Source: an uncultured Pelagibacteraceae bacterium (GTDB lineage: Bacteria; Pseudomonadota; Alphaproteobacteria; Pelagibacterales; Pelagibacteraceae). Taken from it: a stretch of 64,000 nt of DNA. Each line of letters starts with the position of its first letter. Position 1 is the first letter of the stretch. Position numbers and translations under genes: made by a program. Positions 1 to 9,744 of the stretch are shown one piece after another. Location: NCBI GenBank assembly GCA_902557935.1, contig CACECJ010000001.1:267736-331735 (forward strand), in the 5' to 3' direction. Under the pieces are notes generated by a model that did not search any database, was not told the DNA's origin, and worked only from the letters and a program-made list of their open reading frames with translations.

Positions 1-813
1 TTCTTTCCAGCTACCAAGATCAGACCAAGATATATCTAAATTTATAGCATTAATATCTTTTGATTTTTCTAATATTGCGTAATCAAAAGAAATTGTCTTA
101 CACTTTAAAAAGTCTTTTTTATTAAGATAATAAATATTATTTTTAAATTTTGATTTATTTACAGAATTTAAACAATAATTAAAGTTTTTGTTTTGATACT
201 TCTTGAAGTTACTAATTATTGATTTTTTTGTAAGGAAAAACATTCCTGAATTCCAATAAGCATTCTTTTTAATAATTTTTTTTGCTTTTTCTAAATTTGG
301 TTTTTCAATAAATTTAGTAACCTTATAATTATTGCTAACTCGTCTTGATAAAAAATAACCAAACTCAGAAGAAGGGTTAGAAGGTTTAATGCCAAATAAA
401 AAGATATTTTTATCTGTCAGATATTTTTGATATTTTTTTATAGACTTATTAAACAGATTTGTTTTTTCAATTAAATGATCTGATGTTAAAAAAATTAAGG
501 GTTGGTTCTCAGGAATTTCTTTTATTAATGCTGAACTGAGCATAGCAGGAGCAGTATTTTTTTTTGCTGGTTCAAGAATAATTCTATATTTTTTAAAACC
601 TTTTAACCTTAAATGTTTTTTAATTTCTCTTGTATATCTTTTGTTGGTACTAATTATTGGGTAATCAAAAATAGAATTTTTTATCCTCTCTAGAGTTTTT
701 CCGAATAACGTCCAATTTCCAAAATCAATAAACTGCTTTGGTTGATGATGTTTTTTATCAGACCAGAGTCTTGTACCAGAACCGCCACATAAAATTACTG
801 GACGTATTTTCAT
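1..813 (-). CDS. manC: Mannose-1-phosphate guanylyltransferase, N-terminal part (runs off window)
   Basis: The reading frame begins at the ATG 813-811 and is open to the window edge, so about 270 N-terminal residues are seen. It starts with the nucleotidyltransferase signature VILCGGSGTRLW and continues with QPKQF, a TSDHLI segment and a FIEKPN motif, all typical of GDP-mannose pyrophosphorylases, which make GDP-mannose from mannose 1-phosphate and GTP for surface polysaccharide. Whether a C-terminal phosphomannose isomerase domain is fused cannot be seen. The start overlaps the ilvD stop by one base (TAATG), which suggests translational coupling at the end of a valS-ilvD-manC transcript. Confidence 0.9.
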   Translation of the reverse strand, partial: MKIRPVILCGGSGTRLWSDKKHHQPKQFIDFGNWTLFGKTLERIKNSIFDYPIISTNKRYTREIKKHLRLKGFKKYRIILEPAKKNTAPAMLSSALIKEIPENQPLIFLTSDHLIEKTNLFNKSIKKYQKYLTDKNIFLFGIKPSNPSSEFGYFLSRRVSNNYKVTKFIEKPNLEKAKKIIKKNAYWNSGMFFLTKKSIISNFKKYQNKNFNYCLNSVNKSKFKNNIYYLNKKDFLKCKTISFDYAILEKSKDINAINLDISWSDLGSWKE

Positions 814-2531
814 TAAATTTTTGAATATTCTTTAACTTCTTTTTTCTTACCTGGATGTGTTGGAGCGCCGAGATAAGCAGGGCCTACTGTTTGAGCATAT
901 TTCCAAATCGTTCCCGATCCGAAACTTGATTTTTTTTCTTTCCATTTTTTTCTTCTAGCTTTTAATTGTGCGCTAGTAAGCCTGACATTGATTGATCCTT
1001 TTTTTGCATCGATATCGATCACGTCTCCATTTTTGAGAAGCGCAATTGGGCCGCCCATTGCAGCTTCTGGGCCAACGTGACCAACACAGAAACCTCTAGT
1101 AGCTCCTGAAAACCTTCCATCAGTTATGAGTGCAACTTTTTCACCTTTGCCTTGCCCATAAATAGCTCCAGTTGTTGAGAGCATTTCTCTCATTCCCGGT
1201 CCACCTTTGGGACCTTCATATCTGATTATTATTACATCACCATCCTTATATTTTTTTGTCTGTACTGCTTTCATTGCATCTTCTTCATTATCAAAACATC
1301 TAGCTTTACCTGTAAATTGTAATTTCTTTAATCCTGCAATTTTTACGATTGCTCCGTCTGGAGCTAAATTACCTTTTAATCCAACGACTCCACCATCTGG
1401 AGAAAGGGGGTTATTATATTCTCTTAAAACTTTTTGATTAGTATTAAACTTAATATTGGTTAAATTTTCTCTCATAGTTTTACCTGTAACTGTCATACAT
1501 TCTCCATGAATATATCCTCCGTCATATAAAGTTTTTAATAACATAGGAACGCCGCCAGCTTCCCACATGTCTTTTGCAACGAATTTTCCTCCAGGTTTTA
1601 AATCAGCTAGATAAGGAGTTTTTTTAAATATTTTTGCAACGTCCATTAAATCAAATTTTACTCCTATTTCATTAGCAAGTGCAGGTAAATGTAGAGCTGC
1701 ATTAGTAGAGCCACCAGTAGCAGCCACAATCGTAGCTGCGTTTTCTAAAGATTTTTTTGTTACTATTTCTCTTGGTTTAATTTTTTTTTCTAATAAATTC
1801 ATAACTGCTTGACCACTTTCATAAGCATATTTATCTCTTTCCTCATAAGGGGCTGGCGTCCCAGCTGAATAAGGTAAAGCTAAGCCTATCGCTTCCGATA
1901 CACACGCCATTGTATTAGCTGTAAATTGACCTCCACAAGCCCCAGCACTTGGACAAGCTACTAATTCTAATTCTCTTAATTCTTCAGAGGACATTTTACC
2001 TGAAGAATGTTTACCTACTGCTTCAAAAACATCTACAACGGTAACATCTTTTCCTTTAAATTTGCCTGGCAAAATTGATCCGCCATAAATGAACACACTA
2101 GGTACATTCAATCTCAACATAGACATCATCAAACCTGGAAGAGATTTGTCGCATCCAGCGATACCAACTAGTGCATCGTAACAATGTCCTCTTACTGTCA
2201 GTTCAGCTGAGTCAGCAATTACTTCTCTGGAAATTAACGATGATTTCATTCCTTCATGACCCATGGCAATACCATCTGTTACGGTTATAGTGCAAAATTC
2301 TCTTGGCGTTCCACCAGATTGTTTGACTCCTTTTTTAACTGACTGTGCCTGTCGCATTAAAGCTGTATTGCAAGGTGCAGCTTCATTCCAAGTGGATACA
2401 ACTCCTACAAACGGCTTCGCCACATCCTGTTCAGTTTCTCCCATTGCATAGTAAAAAGATCTATGTGGAGCTCTATCTGGGCCTAAAGAAGTATGACGAC
2501 TGGGTAGTTTTTTTTTATCAATTTTAGACAT
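813..2531 (-). CDS. ilvD: Dihydroxy-acid dehydratase
   Basis: IlvD dehydrates 2,3-dihydroxy-3-methylbutanoate and its methylpentanoate analogue to the 2-oxo acids that precede valine, isoleucine and leucine. The 572-residue length fits the short bacterial form. Candidate iron-sulfur ligands are Cys54 (AAPCN), Cys127 (AGCDKSLPG) and Cys199 (GACGGQF); the C-terminal half carries [19 protein letters not shown], matching the family signature. It directly follows valS (stop TAA adjoining its ATG) and its own stop overlaps the manC start, so it is the middle gene of a three-gene run. Pairing a valine-pathway enzyme with valyl-tRNA synthetase is functionally coherent, but no regulatory leader is visible. 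Confidence 0.97.
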   Translation of the reverse strand: MSKIDKKKLPSRHTSLGPDRAPHRSFYYAMGETEQDVAKPFVGVVSTWNEAAPCNTALMRQAQSVKKGVKQSGGTPREFCTITVTDGIAMGHEGMKSSLISREVIADSAELTVRGHCYDALVGIAGCDKSLPGLMMSMLRLNVPSVFIYGGSILPGKFKGKDVTVVDVFEAVGKHSSGKMSSEELRELELVACPSAGACGGQFTANTMACVSEAIGLALPYSAGTPAPYEERDKYAYESGQAVMNLLEKKIKPREIVTKKSLENAATIVAATGGSTNAALHLPALANEIGVKFDLMDVAKIFKKTPYLADLKPGGKFVAKDMWEAGGVPMLLKTLYDGGYIHGECMTVTGKTMRENLTNIKFNTNQKVLREYNNPLSPDGGVVGLKGNLAPDGAIVKIAGLKKLQFTGKARCFDNEEDAMKAVQTKKYKDGDVIIIRYEGPKGGPGMREMLSTTGAIYGQGKGEKVALITDGRFSGATRGFCVGHVGPEAAMGGPIALLKNGDVIDIDAKKGSINVRLTSAQLKARRKKWKEKKSSFGSGTIWKYAQTVGPAYLGAPTHPGKKKEVKEYSKI

Positions 2532-5180
2532 TTAATTAATACTAGACACAATACTTCTTAATTTTCCATCTTCAATAGTTAATTCTTTAACTAAATTTTT
2601 ATCACTTTGTACTATTTCTTTAGGTGCATTTGTCACATAAGCCTTATTTTTGAGCTTATTATTTAAACCAGTTATTTGTTTATTAATTGTCTCAATTTTT
2701 TGTAAAATTCTCTCTTTTTGAGATCCTAAATTTACATCCTCATTAAAATTTAATGAAAGTTTTTCCTTTAGAACTAGAATATCTATTGAATTTTTATCTC
2801 TTATCTTTGTTGTAAAAACATTATTTACTCTACCAACCTGTTTTATCAGATTTATATTTTTAGTTACCAATTTCTTTAACTTCCCTGACTTATCATCAAA
2901 AAATATGTCACAATATAATTTTGGAGTAATTTTTAACTCTGCTTTAGTAGATCTAATGTTAGAAATTATTTCAATTAAATCATTTATATTATTTTGATTT
3001 TTGAAAAATTTATCAATAATCTTAAGATCTGGCCAACTGGAACTGATTAAATAATTATTGAAAATTTTTTTATAAGAATTTAAAGACCATAAGTTCTCAG
3101 TGAAAAAAGGGATAAAAGGATGAAGAATTCTAAGAATATTTGCCATCATAAATGATGAGAAAGCTTTAGCTTCTTTAATTTCACTTTTATTTTTTGAATT
3201 AAAAATAGGTTTTAAGAACTCTAAATACCAATCACAATAAGAATGCCAAACAAATTGATATGCATACCTAGCAGCCTCATCAAACCTAAATATTTCAATG
3301 TTTTTCGAGATAAAATTTTGTGTTTTTATAAATTCGTTGTAAATCCAATGGTTAATTGGAAGTTTAATTGAGGTCAAATTTATCTTTTTATCTAATTTAC
3401 AATTATTAAGTTTTAAAAAATTATTTGCGCTCCAAATTTTTGTTATAAAGTTTCTATTTCCAATAACTCTATCTTTTGATAATTTTACATCTCGGCCTGG
3501 AGATGCCATCGAAATTAAAGTAAACCTTAAACTATCTGCTCCATATTCACTTATTAAATCTAATGGATCGATCACATTGCCTTTTGACTTTGACATTTTC
3601 TGTCCCTTTTCATCTCTTACCAAGGCATGAACATATACTTTATAAAAAGGTGTATTTTTTCTAAAATGATTTCCCATCATCAACATCCTTGCTACCCAAA
3701 AGAAAATTATATCAAAACCAGTAACAAGAACTGAAGTTGGATAAAATTTATTAAGTTCCTCAGTTTTATTCGGCCATCCAAGAGTCGCAAAAGGCCATAG
3801 AGCTGATGAAAACCAAGTATCTAAAACATCTGTTTCCTGTTTTAATTTAAATTGATTATTTTTATTTTTTTTCTTCGCTAGTTTTACTGCATCTTTTTCA
3901 CTTTCAGCTACAAAAATATTTCCATTTTCATCATACCAAGCAGGTATTCTATGACCCCACCAAATCTGACGAGATATACACCAAGGCTCAATATTATTCA
4001 TCCATTGAAAAAATGTTTTAGACCAATTGCTTGGAAAAAAAGTAGTTTTGCCCTCTTTAACTATCTTAATTGGTTTTTTGGATAATTTTTTGGCATCAAC
4101 AAACCATTGCTCTGTTAAGAGAGGTTCGATTATAGTGTTTGATCTATCTCCATATGGAACTTTATTTTTAATATTTTCGATTTTTACGAGAGAACCTTTA
4201 TCCTTTAATTTTTTAATTATAAGTTTTCTTGCTTCAAATCTGTCTAAACCATGAAACTCTTTAATCCCATTTTTGTTTATTTTACCATTCTCTTCAAAAA
4301 TATTTATTATTTCTAATTTATTTCTTTTGCCTACTTCATAATCATTGAAATCATGTGCTGGTGTAATTTTTACTGCTCCTGAACCTTGTTCCGGATCAGC
4401 GTAATTGTCAGAAATAATTTTGACAGTTCTATCAACAATTGGAATAAGAACATTTTTTCCAACTAAATTAACATATCTTTCATCCTTTGGATTTACAGCG
4501 ACCGCGGTATCTCCCATCATTGTTTCTGGTCTGGTGGTGGCGATAGTGATTTTTTGATCTGAATTCTCTATTGTATAATCAATGTAATACAATTGAGATT
4601 GAACATCTTTTTGATTTACTTCCAAGTCAGAAATAGCAGTTTGAAGTTTAGTATCCCAATTAACTAATTTTTTATCCTTGTAAATCAGCTTATTATTATA
4701 AAGATCAACAAAAACTTTAATTACAGCTTTAGAAAGATCCTTATCCATGGTGAACCTCGTTCTTGACCAATCACACGAACAACCTAATTTCTTAAGTTGA
4801 TCTAAAATTATTCCACCAGATTCATCTTTCCAATCCCATACTTTTTTAATAAATTTCTCTCTTCCTAAATCACTTTTTTTAATTCCTTCTTTTAAAAGAT
4901 TATTTTCAACAACTGCTTGTGTTGCAATTCCAGCATGATCTGTTCCAGGTTGCCACAGAGTTTCGAGACCTTTCATTCTATTAAATCTAACTAAAACATC
5001 TTGTAGACTATTGTTTAAAGCATGTCCCATATGTAATCTGCCAGTTACATTAGGTGGAGGAATTACTATAGAAAATTTTTTATTTGATTTGTTCCTTTTT
5101 GGTTTGAATAAGCCTTTTTTAATCCAAAAATCTGAGATTTTTTTTTCTTCTTTATTATGATTATATTTTTTAAATTCCAT
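2532..5180 (-). CDS. valS: Valyl-tRNA synthetase
   Basis: Charges tRNA-Val with valine; cytosolic class I synthetase. The HIGH motif is HMGH at residues 50-53 after PPPNVTGRL, and the KMSKS loop is KMSKSKGN near residue 527. The CP1 editing domain lies between (TTRPETMMGDTAVAVNP is the editing-site signature). The last ~60 residues (LNLGSQKERILQKIE onward) resemble the C-terminal coiled-coil arm. At 882 residues it is near the bacterial norm. It is the first gene of the valS-ilvD-manC run. The 181 bases upstream, up to tRNA-Cys, should hold the promoter but no strong consensus was recognised. Confidence 0.97.
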   Translation of the reverse strand: MEFKKYNHNKEEKKISDFWIKKGLFKPKRNKSNKKFSIVIPPPNVTGRLHMGHALNNSLQDVLVRFNRMKGLETLWQPGTDHAGIATQAVVENNLLKEGIKKSDLGREKFIKKVWDWKDESGGIILDQLKKLGCSCDWSRTRFTMDKDLSKAVIKVFVDLYNNKLIYKDKKLVNWDTKLQTAISDLEVNQKDVQSQLYYIDYTIENSDQKITIATTRPETMMGDTAVAVNPKDERYVNLVGKNVLIPIVDRTVKIISDNYADPEQGSGAVKITPAHDFNDYEVGKRNKLEIINIFEENGKINKNGIKEFHGLDRFEARKLIIKKLKDKGSLVKIENIKNKVPYGDRSNTIIEPLLTEQWFVDAKKLSKKPIKIVKEGKTTFFPSNWSKTFFQWMNNIEPWCISRQIWWGHRIPAWYDENGNIFVAESEKDAVKLAKKKNKNNQFKLKQETDVLDTWFSSALWPFATLGWPNKTEELNKFYPTSVLVTGFDIIFFWVARMLMMGNHFRKNTPFYKVYVHALVRDEKGQKMSKSKGNVIDPLDLISEYGADSLRFTLISMASPGRDVKLSKDRVIGNRNFITKIWSANNFLKLNNCKLDKKINLTSIKLPINHWIYNEFIKTQNFISKNIEIFRFDEAARYAYQFVWHSYCDWYLEFLKPIFNSKNKSEIKEAKAFSSFMMANILRILHPFIPFFTENLWSLNSYKKIFNNYLISSSWPDLKIIDKFFKNQNNINDLIEIISNIRSTKAELKITPKLYCDIFFDDKSGKLKKLVTKNINLIKQVGRVNNVFTTKIRDKNSIDILVLKEKLSLNFNEDVNLGSQKERILQKIETINKQITGLNNKLKNKAYVTNAPKEIVQSDKNLVKELTIEDGKLRSIVSSIN

Positions 5181-5361
5181 TTTTTTGATATCTAGAGATA
5201 TATATCACATTTAAATAATACAGAAATAAGAATAAAAAGTGCCCAAAATATAAAAGATAAAAATATAACAATTTACTTCCAAAAAAATAAGTTATATTTA
5301 TTCGATAATAACAAAAATAGATTAAAATCGTAGTGAGTTTTATGATTTTATTTATAAATAC

Positions 5362-5435
5362 GGCCACGTGGCGGAATGGTTACGCAGAGGATTGCAAATC
5401 CTTTTATCCCAGTTCGATTCTGGGCGTGGCCTCCA
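5362..5435 (+). tRNA. tRNA-Cys (GCA), CCA encoded
   Basis: The cloverleaf can be drawn directly. Acceptor GGCCACG pairs with CGTGGCC, the anticodon loop TTGCAAA sits between GAGGA and TCCTT, and the T arm is CCCAG-TTCGATT-CTGGG. The discriminator base is T, as expected for tRNA-Cys, followed by an encoded CCA. The anticodon is GCA. tRNA-Asn follows 48 bases later in the same direction. Confidence 0.96.
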
Positions 5436-5483
5436 AAAAAATTTGTTGTTTTATTATATTAAAAAAAGTATGTTCGCTTTTAT

Positions 5484-5559
5484 TCCTCGGTAGCTCAGTT
5501 GGTAGAGCAGTTGACTGTTAATCAATTGGTCGCAGGTTCGAGTCCTGCCCGAGGAGCCA
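5484..5559 (+). tRNA. tRNA-Asn (GTT), CCA encoded
   Basis: Acceptor TCCTCGG pairs with CCGAGGA, the D arm is GCTCAGTTGGTAGAGC, the anticodon stem-loop is TTGACTGTTAATCAA (anticodon GTT), and the T arm is GCAGG-TTCGAGT-CCTGC. Discriminator G and an encoded CCA complete it. Probably co-transcribed with the preceding tRNA-Cys. Confidence 0.97.
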
Positions 5560-5560
5560 A

Positions 5561-5926
5561 TCAACCGACTTTTTCAAATTTAGAAGTGTTATTCAATATC
5601 TGCAAGATCTTTTCTTTTTGAGTTTTAGATAGAGAAGAAAAAGTCCTGCTTAAAAACGAATAATTCAAATCCTCGTTTGAATCTTCTCCAGAGATGACAT
5701 CTTTAAATTCTTTGTAGTCTTCAAAAAAATATATGATTGGAACTTTTAAAAATTGTGATAATTGCATAAGTCTGTTAGAACTTACTCCATTAGTGCCTTT
5801 TTCATATTTTTGTATTTGTTGAAACGTGACGTTTATAGCTTGAGCAACTTTGGTTTGTGTTAAACCTAAAGATAGCCTTCGCATTCTTAATTTTTTTCCT
5901 AAATGAATATTGAAATTTTCTTCCAT
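5561..5926 (-). CDS. XRE-family helix-turn-helix transcriptional regulator
   Basis: A 121-residue protein. Residues about 10-65 form a Cro/CI-type helix-turn-helix (LRMRRLSLGLTQTKVAQAI then VTFQQIQKYEKGTN), followed by a short segment (YFFEDYKEF) and a C-terminal tail rich in Ser and Lys. The VTFQQIQKYEKG wording is typical of small alphaproteobacterial XRE regulators; the target genes are unknown. It ends two bases after tRNA-Asn on the opposite strand. The 141-base upstream region carries the palindrome CAAAAT-GAAT-ATTTTG between this gene's start and any promoter, which suggests autoregulation (inference). Start ATG at 5926 is preceded by AGGGAG, a fair ribosome binding site. Confidence 0.9.
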   Translation of the reverse strand: MEENFNIHLGKKLRMRRLSLGLTQTKVAQAINVTFQQIQKYEKGTNGVSSNRLMQLSQFLKVPIIYFFEDYKEFKDVISGEDSNEDLNYSFLSRTFSSLSKTQKEKILQILNNTSKFEKVG

Positions 5927-5956
5927 AGTACTCCCTAAATTTCAAATATAAAACCT

Positions 5957-5972
5957 CAAAATGAATATTTTG
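5957..5972. promoter_or_regulatory. Inverted repeat upstream of the XRE regulator, candidate operator
   Basis: CAAAAT-GAAT-ATTTTG is a perfect 6-4-6 palindrome about 30 bases upstream of the regulator's start codon. A further CAAAATG half-site lies at about 6004-6010. A TTGACC at 6006-6001 on the minus strand could be a -35 element, but the matching -10 is weak. A T11G6 homopolymer tract (5986-6002) separates the two half-sites. The operator role is inferred from position and symmetry only. Confidence 0.45.
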
Positions 5973-6067
5973 GCAATACCAATAATTTTTTTTTTTGGGG
6001 GGTCAAAATGCAAAAAAAACATAATTTAAGTGTTGACTATAGCCTAAAAATGAAGTTTGAAAATTTA

Positions 6068-6751
6068 CTATTTTACTTTTTTTAGCCTATATTCCCAATA
6101 TCCAGTTTTATCAAAAGCAGCTTTAATCCAAAGATAAGTCCCTTCTTCATACCAAATTTCTGTATTAAGTTTTTTGTCTTTTGATAAACTAGGATCAGAG
6201 GAACTAAATTTAAATCGGAGAGTATTATAAACCTTATCACCAATTTTTATTTGTTCTTTGCCTTTAAATTCAACTTTCTGTTCTATAATTCTTCCTGACA
6301 CAGCACTAATTTGGGCTTTTTTTTGAACAATTTCATGATTCCACCATGTTCCAATGATCATTTCTTTATCAGCTTTTCCTTTATAGGAAGAGCCATCTAT
6401 AATTAAATTATTATCATTAGGATCTATTGAGATATTTACGTATTTTTCTTTTTTATTTTGATTAGTTGTAGAATTAAAACCCGAAAAAATTCCATTTTTA
6501 TACTTTTCAGTGCCTTGCGCATAATATTTGTATAGATCAACGCCTAGTTTTGTAATTTTAAAACTTACTTCGTTATCTATTGTTAATTCACCATTATTTC
6601 TTTGAAATTTATAAATATGATATCCAATTAATTTATTATTTCTGAATAATTCATACTCCAGGTAATTATACTTAGAATAATGGTCTACATGAGCATAATT
6701 ATTTGTTACTAGAGCGAATACTAAAGCAATTGAAAGTATATATTTTTTCAT
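6068..6751 (-). CDS. Exported protein of unknown function (DUF6134-like)
   Basis: With the start at ATG 6751 the protein begins MKKYILSIALVFALVTNNYA, a good Sec signal peptide, so the upstream in-frame ATG at 6790 is disfavoured; that longer form would also run into cysK. The mature ~207 residues are rich in beta-type alternation (YELFRNNKLIGYHIYKF, FKITKLGVDLYKYYAQGTEKY) and end with YLWIKAAFDKTGYWEYRLKKVK. It looks like the DUF6134/DUF3108 group of periplasmic proteins that are probably beta-rich folds with no known reaction; the family call is from memory. It is divergent from cysK with only 12 bases between start codons. Confidence 0.7.
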   Translation of the reverse strand: MKKYILSIALVFALVTNNYAHVDHYSKYNYLEYELFRNNKLIGYHIYKFQRNNGELTIDNEVSFKITKLGVDLYKYYAQGTEKYKNGIFSGFNSTTNQNKKEKYVNISIDPNDNNLIIDGSSYKGKADKEMIIGTWWNHEIVQKKAQISAVSGRIIEQKVEFKGKEQIKIGDKVYNTLRFKFSSSDPSLSKDKKLNTEIWYEEGTYLWIKAAFDKTGYWEYRLKKVK

Positions 6752-6763
6752 ATATTTAATGAT

Positions 6764-7759
6764 ATGGAAACTAAATCTGTTATTTCGCAAATTGGAAATA
6801 CACCATTAATAAGATTAAAACAAGCCTCAGAATTGACTGGATGTAATATTTTCGGAAAGGCAGAATATTTTAACCCTGGTGAGTCAGTGAAAGATCGAGC
6901 AGCGCTTTTTATAGTAAAAGATGCAATTGAAAAAAAACTTATCTCTAAAGGTGGAACAATTGTTGAAGGAACAGCTGGGAATACAGGTATAGGATTAGCT
7001 ATAGTTTGTAAAGAATTCGATTTAAAACTCAAAATAGTCATCCCAAATACACAATCAATAGAAAAAAAAGAAACTTTAAAAAAACTTGGAGCAGATTTAA
7101 TTGAAGTTGAGGCGGTGCCATTCTCAAATCCAAAAAACTATATTAAACAATCAAAAAAAATTGCAGAAGATTTGAACAAGAATAGTAAAAATGGTGTTTA
7201 TTGGGCAAATCAGTTTGATAATACAATTAATACAGAAGCACATATTCAAACGACTGCTGAAGAAATATGGAATCAAACTGCTGGTTCAATTGATGGATTT
7301 ACATGCGCTGTAGGTACAGGTGGAACATTGGCTGGAGTGTCTATTGGGTTAAAAAATAAAAATAAGAATATAAAGATTGCTTTATCTGACCCGATGGGTT
7401 CTTCATTATTCTCTCACATTAAAAGTAATAAATTAGAAAGCTCGGGAAATTCAATAACAGAAGGAATTGGTACTGCAAGAATTACTAAAAATTTTGAAAA
7501 AGCACTAGTTGATGATGCTTTTCAAACAAGTGATACCGAAGCTTTGAATCTTGTTTATGAGTTAATAGAGAAACAAAAAATAATATTGGGAGGATCTTCT
7601 GGTATAAATATTGCAGGGGCAATCAAACTTGCAAAAAAAATGGGTCCAGGAAAAACTATTGTCACTATACTATGTGATCACGGTAAAAGATATGCTAGTA
7701 AAATCTTTAATAAGGAGTTTTTAAAAAGTAAAAATTTACCAATTCCTAAATGGCTATAA
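6764..7759 (+). CDS. cysK: Cysteine synthase (O-acetylserine sulfhydrylase family)
   Basis: PLP-dependent beta-replacement enzyme making cysteine from O-acetylserine and sulfide. Lys43 in SVKDRAA is the expected Schiff-base lysine, GTAGNTG (69-75) binds the substrate carboxylate, and GTGGTLAG is the phosphate-binding loop. EGTAGNTG replaces the more common TSGNTG; I recall this spelling from a longer alphaproteobacterial subgroup, so a cystathionine beta-synthase-like activity is possible. At 331 residues it is slightly longer than typical CysK. It converges on aapP, with the two stop regions overlapping by six bases, and no terminator hairpin is visible there. Confidence 0.92.
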   Translation: METKSVISQIGNTPLIRLKQASELTGCNIFGKAEYFNPGESVKDRAALFIVKDAIEKKLISKGGTIVEGTAGNTGIGLAIVCKEFDLKLKIVIPNTQSIEKKETLKKLGADLIEVEAVPFSNPKNYIKQSKKIAEDLNKNSKNGVYWANQFDNTINTEAHIQTTAEEIWNQTAGSIDGFTCAVGTGGTLAGVSIGLKNKNKNIKIALSDPMGSSLFSHIKSNKLESSGNSITEGIGTARITKNFEKALVDDAFQTSDTEALNLVYELIEKQKIILGGSSGINIAGAIKLAKKMGPGKTIVTILCDHGKRYASKIFNKEFLKSKNLPIPKWL

Positions 7760-8485
7760 TATTTGGCTCAAAAATAATTTTGTTCTTTCAGATTTTGGGT
7801 TTTCAAAAAATTCTTTTGTTTTAGCTCTTTCGACTATTTTGCCTTCGTCCATAAAAATCATATTATCTGCAACTTCTTTAGCAAAACCCATTTCATGAGT
7901 AACGACTATCATTGTCATTCCACCTTTTGCTAAATCTACCATAACATCTAAAACTTCTTTGATCATTTCAGGATCTAGTGCTGAAGTAGGTTCATCAAAC
8001 AACATTATTTTTGGTTCCATACAAAGTGCTCGTGCTATCGCTGCTCTTTGTTGTTGCCCGCCTGAAAGTTGACCTGGAAATTTTAATGCCTGATCGTCTA
8101 TTTGAACTCTAGTTAAGTTTTTCATTGCAACTTCTTCAGCTTTTTTTTTAGGTAATTTTTTTACCCAAATGGGTGCCAATGTGCAGTTATCCAAAATTGA
8201 AAGGTGAGGAAACAAATTAAATTGCTGAAAAACCATCCCTACTTCGGCTCTTATTTTTTCTATATTTTTAGTATTTTCAGCTAGTTCAGTACCATCAACG
8301 ATAATGTTACCTTCTTGATGTTCCTCTAATCTATTTATGCATCTAATTAAAGTTGATTTTCCTGACCCTGATGGACCACAAATAACTATTTTTTCTTGTA
8401 GAGCAACTTCAAGGTCAATATCTTTCAACACCTGGAATTTATCAAACCATTTATTAACTTTTTTTAACTCAATTATTTTTTCCAT
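7754..8485 (-). CDS. aapP: General L-amino acid ABC transporter, ATP-binding subunit
   Basis: 243-residue ATPase of the polar amino acid uptake family. Walker A is GPSGSGKST (37-45), the signature is [15 protein letters not shown], Walker B is [12 protein letters not shown], and the switch histidine is in VVTHEMGFA. Genes upstream encode the two permeases and the binding protein in the order J-Q-M-P, the standard Aap operon. It starts two bases after the aapM stop. Aap systems take up a broad range of L-amino acids, a key nutrient source for oligotrophic marine alphaproteobacteria. Confidence 0.95.
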   Translation of the reverse strand: MEKIIELKKVNKWFDKFQVLKDIDLEVALQEKIVICGPSGSGKSTLIRCINRLEEHQEGNIIVDGTELAENTKNIEKIRAEVGMVFQQFNLFPHLSILDNCTLAPIWVKKLPKKKAEEVAMKNLTRVQIDDQALKFPGQLSGGQQQRAAIARALCMEPKIMLFDEPTSALDPEMIKEVLDVMVDLAKGGMTMIVVTHEMGFAKEVADNMIFMDEGKIVERAKTKEFFENPKSERTKLFLSQIL

Positions 8486-8487
8486 AA

Positions 8488-9744
8488 TTATCTTTCTGTG
8501 CTTAATTTTTTTTCTAAATTTTGACTATATCTACTCATTGCATAACATATTACCCAGAAAACTAAACCTGCAAAAACATATCCTTCCATAGCCATTCCAA
8601 GCCAGTTTGGATTTGTTTTTGCTAAACCTATCATACCTGCTAATTCCATCAACCCTACAACGAAAATTAATGGTGTATCCTTTACTAAAGCTAGAAGAGT
8701 ATTTGCTATTCCAGGTATTACTAATTTAAGCGCTTGAGGCAATATTATAAGAACATTCATTCTCCAATATCCCATTCCTAAAGACTTCGCAGCTTCATAT
8801 TGACCCTTTGGTAAAGCTTGTAATCCTCCTCTAACAACTTCCGCCATGTAAGCAGCTTCAAACAGTGTGATCGCTATTAAAACTCTAATTAACTTATCAA
8901 TAAAAGTGCCATCTGGTAAAAACATAGGAAACATTACAGCTGCCATAAATAAAACTGTAATTAATGGCACACCTCTCCAAAGTTCTATAAAACCAATCGA
9001 AATATATCTGATAGCTGGCAACGAAGATCGCCTACCTAGTGCTAAAAAAACACCTATTGGAAAACAGAAAAGGATAGCAAATGCAGAAATAATGAAAGTT
9101 AATGAAAGACCTCCCCATGCAGCAGTCTCTACATATACTAAACCGAAGCTACCACCTGATAACAACTTAATACCTATGAAAGGATAAATAAAGAGTAAAA
9201 AAATTATAAAATATTTTTTTATTTTTGGAGGCACAAAAAAAGCTACTCCCACCAAAACAAATAACAATATGAAGGCGCTATTTACTCTCCATTGTTCTAC
9301 ATCAGGATAAAGCCCATACATTAGTCTGTTAAACCATACTTTTATAAATACCCAGCAAGCTCCATTACCAGTACAATCATCTTTTGAAGAACCTGCAAAA
9401 TTAGCCTCTAAAATCAACCAATTCATTAAAGGTGAAATTGCCTTGATTATTATGAATAATATTAGAAGAGATAAAAAAGCATTAAAATTACTTGAGTTAA
9501 TGTTTTTATTTAATTTATCTAAAAATCCAATACCGCTGAACTCTATTCTTATTAGATACAGACCGATATAGCCTATTAATAACGGAAAAAAATAACTTAA
9601 TGTTTGAGGCAAAAAACCTGTAATGTTAAGATTTAAAAAAGTATTTATCAAAACATCTAAAAAGGCAAATATAACGAAAATACTTCCTAAGGGTAAAAAA
9701 GTATTAATTTTATCTTTTGTTGGTTTTAAATTTGTTAATATCAT
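8488..9744 (-). CDS. aapM: General L-amino acid ABC transporter, permease AapM
   Basis: A 418-residue inner-membrane permease. Several hydrophobic helices in the N-terminal half precede a HisM-type domain whose EAA loop reads [23 protein letters not shown]. The sequence [20 protein letters not shown] is characteristic of the amino acid permease family. It starts immediately after the aapQ stop and would pair with AapQ as a heterodimeric channel. The long N-terminal extension with a periplasmic loop containing two Cys ([10 protein letters not shown]) is a feature of AapM rather than ordinary HisM proteins. Confidence 0.94.
   Translation of the reverse strand: MILTNLKPTKDKINTFLPLGSIFVIFAFLDVLINTFLNLNITGFLPQTLSYFFPLLIGYIGLYLIRIEFSGIGFLDKLNKNINSSNFNAFLSLLILFIIIKAISPLMNWLILEANFAGSSKDDCTGNGACWVFIKVWFNRLMYGLYPDVEQWRVNSAFILLFVLVGVAFFVPPKIKKYFIIFLLFIYPFIGIKLLSGGSFGLVYVETAAWGGLSLTFIISAFAILFCFPIGVFLALGRRSSLPAIRYISIGFIELWRGVPLITVLFMAAVMFPMFLPDGTFIDKLIRVLIAITLFEAAYMAEVVRGGLQALPKGQYEAAKSLGMGYWRMNVLIILPQALKLVIPGIANTLLALVKDTPLIFVVGLMELAGMIGLAKTNPNWLGMAMEGYVFAGLVFWVICYAMSRYSQNLEKKLSTER

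Noticed and set aside
5170..5367. 65-residue hydrophobic reading frame between valS and tRNA-Cys
   Set aside because: Its start lies inside tRNA-Cys and its content is the Phe/Tyr/Ile/Leu-rich composition expected of A+T-rich non-coding DNA. It also overlaps the valS start.
6748..7041. 97-residue minus-strand frame opposite the start of cysK
   Set aside because: cysK is strongly supported on the plus strand by its motifs, so this is a shadow frame.
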